Source of the DNA: Candidatus Binataceae bacterium | GTDB lineage: Bacteria; Desulfobacterota; Binatia; Binatales; Binataceae | Reading direction: 5' to 3' | Assembly (NCBI GenBank): GCA_035508495.1 | Contig: DATJMX010000015.1 | Coordinates: forward strand, 1-50,332 | DNA length: 50,332 nt | Part shown: one piece after another, positions 46,144 through 50,332 of the stretch | Numbering within the stretch: the first letter of the stretch is position 1 | How the letters are laid out: every line of letters starts with the position of its first letter | Notes under the pieces: generated by a model | The model's input: only the letters and a program-made list of their open reading frames with translations | Databases searched by the model: none | Told to the model about the DNA's origin: nothing | Program-made: the position numbers and the translations under genes

Positions 46144-48042
46144 TCAGCCCTCCAGGGCGCGGTTGATGCGGTTAACGATCTCGCTGACCTTGAAGGGACG
46201 GCCCTGGATCTTGTTGAAGCCGGACGCGTTGATCAGATAGTCGGCGCGCACCAGCTTGACCAGTTGTCCCATGTTCATCTCGGGAATCAGCACCTGCTTG
46301 AACAGGCGCAATTTCTCCTCAAGATCGCGAGGGAGCGGATTCAGGTAGCGCAGATGGATGTGCGAAACTTTCTTGCCCTTGTCGCGCAACTGCTTGACGG
46401 CCTCGCGAATCGGGCCGAAGGTCGAGCCCCAGCCGAGCACGACGAGGTCTCCGCCTGCCGCATCACCGAAGATCGAAAGGGGCGGATAGTCGCGCGCGAT
46501 ACCGGCAATCTTGCGAGCACGCGTGCGAACCATCAACTCGTTGTTAGCGGGCGAGTAGCTGACGTTGCCGGTGAGGTTCTCGGTCGAGAGGCCGCCGATG
46601 CGATGCTCGAGGCCCTTCGTGCCAGGCACCGCCCATGGCCGCGACAGCGTTTCTTCATCACGTATATAGGGCATGAAGCCCTCAGGATCGGTACGAAGCT
46701 CGACTTTGATCTCGGGCAGCTTGTCGGCGTCCGGCAGCAGCCACGGCTCGGCGCCATTGGCGAGCTGGCCATCGGTCAGCAAAATCACGGGCGTCATGTA
46801 TTTGAGCGCGATCCGCACGGCTTCGTAGGCGCATTCAAAGCAGTCTGCGGGAGTCGAGGCCGCGATCACCGGCATGGGCGATTCACCGTGGCGCCCATAG
46901 ATCGCCATCATCAAATCGGCCTGCTCGGGCTTGGTCGGCATACCAGTCGAGGGACCAGCGCGCTGGATGTCAGTGATGATCAGCGGCAGTTCAGTCTTCA
47001 TCGCGAGGCCGATCGCCTCGGCCTTGAGATTCATGCCGGGGCCGGAGGTCGTCGTGATCGCGATCGCGCCGCCGAAGGCCGCGCCGATCGCCGACGATAC
47101 GCCCGCGATCTCGTCTTCCGCCTGGAAAGTGTAAACCGGAAAGTTCTTGTAACCCGAAAGCTCGTGCAGCACGTCGCTGGCGGGCGTGATCGGATATGAG
47201 CCCAGGAAGAGCGGGCGGCCAGACTTCACCGCCGCGGCGACGAAGCCCAGCGCGGTCGCGCTGTTGCCGGTGATATTGCGATAGACGCCCGGATTGATCC
47301 GCGCGGGCGGCACTTCGTACGAGCTGGTGAACAGCTCGGCCGTCTCACCGTAGTTGTAACCGGCCTTCAGCGCCTTGATGTTAGCTTCGAGGATCTCAGG
47401 GCGCTTCTTGAATCGGCTGTCGAGGTACTTGACCGTGCTCTCGATCGGGCGCTGATAGAGCCACGACAGCATCCCGAGCACGAACATATTGCGCGTGCGG
47501 AATACGTCGCGATTGGTGAGGCCCGAGCCGTGCAGCGCGTTCGTGGTCATCTTGGTCACGTCGACCTGGATAACCTGGAACTTGTCGAGGGAGTGATCGG
47601 TAAGCGGATTGGCGCTGTAGCCGGCGCGCTTGAGGTTGGCTTCAGTGAACGCCTCGCGGTCGACGATAAGCACGGCATTGGGCGGAACGTCGTCAATATT
47701 CGCCTTGAGCGCCGCGGGGTTCATCGCCACGAGCACGTTGGGCTCGTCGCCGGCCGTGAAAATCTCATTGCTCGAAAAGTTGAGCTGAAAGCCGCTGACG
47801 CCGGCGAGCGTGCCCGCAGGGGCGCGAATCTCGGCGGGAAAGTCGGGCAGTGTGGCAATATCGTTGCCGGCCAGCGCCGACTCCGACGTAAACTGCATCC
47901 CGGTCAACTGCATCCCATCGCCCGAGTCTCCGGCGAAGCGAATTACAACTTTGTCGCGACGCTCATTTGGTTTGTGCGGCGCGCCGGCGCTGCCGCCATG
48001 AGACTCGGCGGCTTGTCCAGCCGCCTCAGGTGGTACAGCCAT
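46144..48042 (-). CDS. korA: 2-oxoacid:ferredoxin oxidoreductase alpha subunit (gamma-alpha fusion)
   Basis: 632 residues. The N-terminal gamma domain (about 30-210) begins VVIRFAGDSGDGMQLTGMQF and includes FPAEIRAPAGTLAGVSGFQ. The alpha domain follows with GSYPITPASDVLHELS, FQAEDEIAGVSSAIGAAFGG, TTSGPGMNLKAEAIGLA and QRAGPSTGMPTKPEQADLM, all characteristic of KorA. It provides the CoA and pyrimidine-binding parts of the holoenzyme. A strong ribosome site (AAGGAG) lies about ten bases before ATG 48042. The N-terminal tail (AVPPEAAGQAAESHGGSAG) is Ala/Gly-rich, apparently disordered. The 124-base space up to acyP probably holds the promoter. Confidence 0.94.
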   Translation of the reverse strand: MAVPPEAAGQAAESHGGSAGAPHKPNERRDKVVIRFAGDSGDGMQLTGMQFTSESALAGNDIATLPDFPAEIRAPAGTLAGVSGFQLNFSSNEIFTAGDEPNVLVAMNPAALKANIDDVPPNAVLIVDREAFTEANLKRAGYSANPLTDHSLDKFQVIQVDVTKMTTNALHGSGLTNRDVFRTRNMFVLGMLSWLYQRPIESTVKYLDSRFKKRPEILEANIKALKAGYNYGETAELFTSSYEVPPARINPGVYRNITGNSATALGFVAAAVKSGRPLFLGSYPITPASDVLHELSGYKNFPVYTFQAEDEIAGVSSAIGAAFGGAIAITTTSGPGMNLKAEAIGLAMKTELPLIITDIQRAGPSTGMPTKPEQADLMMAIYGRHGESPMPVIAASTPADCFECAYEAVRIALKYMTPVILLTDGQLANGAEPWLLPDADKLPEIKVELRTDPEGFMPYIRDEETLSRPWAVPGTKGLEHRIGGLSTENLTGNVSYSPANNELMVRTRARKIAGIARDYPPLSIFGDAAGGDLVVLGWGSTFGPIREAVKQLRDKGKKVSHIHLRYLNPLPRDLEEKLRLFKQVLIPEMNMGQLVKLVRADYLINASGFNKIQGRPFKVSEIVNRINRALEG

Positions 48043-48166
48043 CTCAGTCCAATCTCCTTATGCTTTAAGCCTGTCCGAAAATTACTCCGAATACTCGAAG
48101 GAATACAAATACCAAAAGGTGCGGAGTTGAAGTATAGCTAATGCCTGTCAGCCTTTAAAGGGGCGC

Positions 48167-48451
48167 TCAATAGCGGATACGAAAATCGGCGAAATCGCCC
48201 TCAGCCGCGCTCCAATCTTCGCGCAGATCGCTCACGCGAGAACCCGACGGGCCGAGATGAGCCCAGGCCAGTAGAATCTCCAGGCTTTCGCGACTCCCTT
48301 CAACCACCATCTCCACCTCACCCGACGCGAGATTACGTACCCATCCTTTGAGCCCCAGCGATCGCGCCTCGTCATAGGCACAAGCGCGGAAACCCACGCC
48401 CTGCACCCGGCCGGAAATCACCATATGCAGGCGCTGCGGCTCACCCTTCAT
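48167..48451 (-). CDS. acyP: Acylphosphatase
   Basis: 94 residues, the usual size. The phosphate-binding cradle is ISGRVQGVGFRACAYDEA with the catalytic Arg, and the Asn is in GLKGWVRNLASGEVEMVVEG. It hydrolyses acyl phosphates. Its ATG directly abuts the ligA stop (TGAATG), so translational coupling is likely; the pairing has no obvious functional logic. Confidence 0.94.
   Translation of the reverse strand: MKGEPQRLHMVISGRVQGVGFRACAYDEARSLGLKGWVRNLASGEVEMVVEGSRESLEILLAWAHLGPSGSRVSDLREDWSAAEGDFADFRIRY

Positions 48452-50332
<1,881 letters not shown>

Overview
The window is a dense, GC-rich stretch of a Gram-negative bacterial chromosome. Outer-membrane proteins, an RND efflux pump with its adaptor, and signal peptides ending in a classical AxA site show two membranes. 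Housekeeping genes (aroC-aroK-aroB, priA, def-fmt-rsmB, tRNA-Asp, rplM-rpsI, argC, glnA, ligA) mix with acyl-CoA metabolism, a DADGH-type amidohydrolase, KorAB and a phosphotriesterase-like hydrolase. This mixture would fit an uncultured soil lineage of the Desulfobacterota/Binatota type. That placement is inference from gene content; no rRNA gene is present. I see no phage, insertion sequence, integrase or CRISPR array.

Layout. 1-3.8 kb: the end of a polysaccharide deacetylase, two MFS transporters, and an XRE regulator with a palindrome in its promoter. 4.1-5.6 kb: an acyl-CoA dehydrogenase of the subfamily lacking the usual C-terminal catalytic Glu, followed by a small anchored FxLYD-like protein. 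5.9-11.8 kb: a His/Thr-rich porin, a DUF1646-like transporter, glutamine synthetase, a phosphotriesterase-family hydrolase and a small HTH protein. 12-15 kb: shikimate pathway operon aroC-aroK-aroB, divergent from priA. 17.5-22.2 kb: alpha/beta hydrolase, HdeD-like membrane protein, def-fmt-rsmB. 22.2-26.5 kb: RND adaptor and pump. 26.7-28.0 kb: pentapeptide protein, tRNA-Asp, L13 and S9. 28.3-33.8 kb: CHASE2 cyclase, argC, an outer-membrane protein, wrbA and a small coiled-coil protein.

The most notable region is 33.7-40.3 kb. A minus-strand operon encodes MaoC hydratase (B), acyl-CoA dehydrogenase, MaoC hydratase (A) and a CitE/malyl-CoA-lyase-type enzyme. It is divergent from a crotonyl-CoA carboxylase/reductase and followed by an acyl-CoA carboxylase carboxyltransferase. 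In order, these would carry crotonyl-CoA to ethylmalonyl-CoA, oxidise methylsuccinyl-CoA, hydrate mesaconyl-CoA, cleave methylmalyl-CoA to glyoxylate and propionyl-CoA, and carboxylate propionyl-CoA. This is most of the ethylmalonyl-CoA pathway; epimerase and mutase are not in the window. The hydratase appears split into two single-hotdog proteins, one of which has Tyr in place of the catalytic His.

40.4-50.3 kb: a DprE1/DprE2-like epimerase pair, a VapBC toxin-antitoxin module, an amidohydrolase, an MmcQ/YjbR protein, 2-oxoacid:ferredoxin oxidoreductase (korA-korB), acylphosphatase and an NAD-dependent DNA ligase that runs off the right edge. Strong intrinsic terminators follow the porin, glnA, rpsI, the CitE-like lyase and korB. 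Several intergenic spaces carry hairpin-rich, REP-like repeats.
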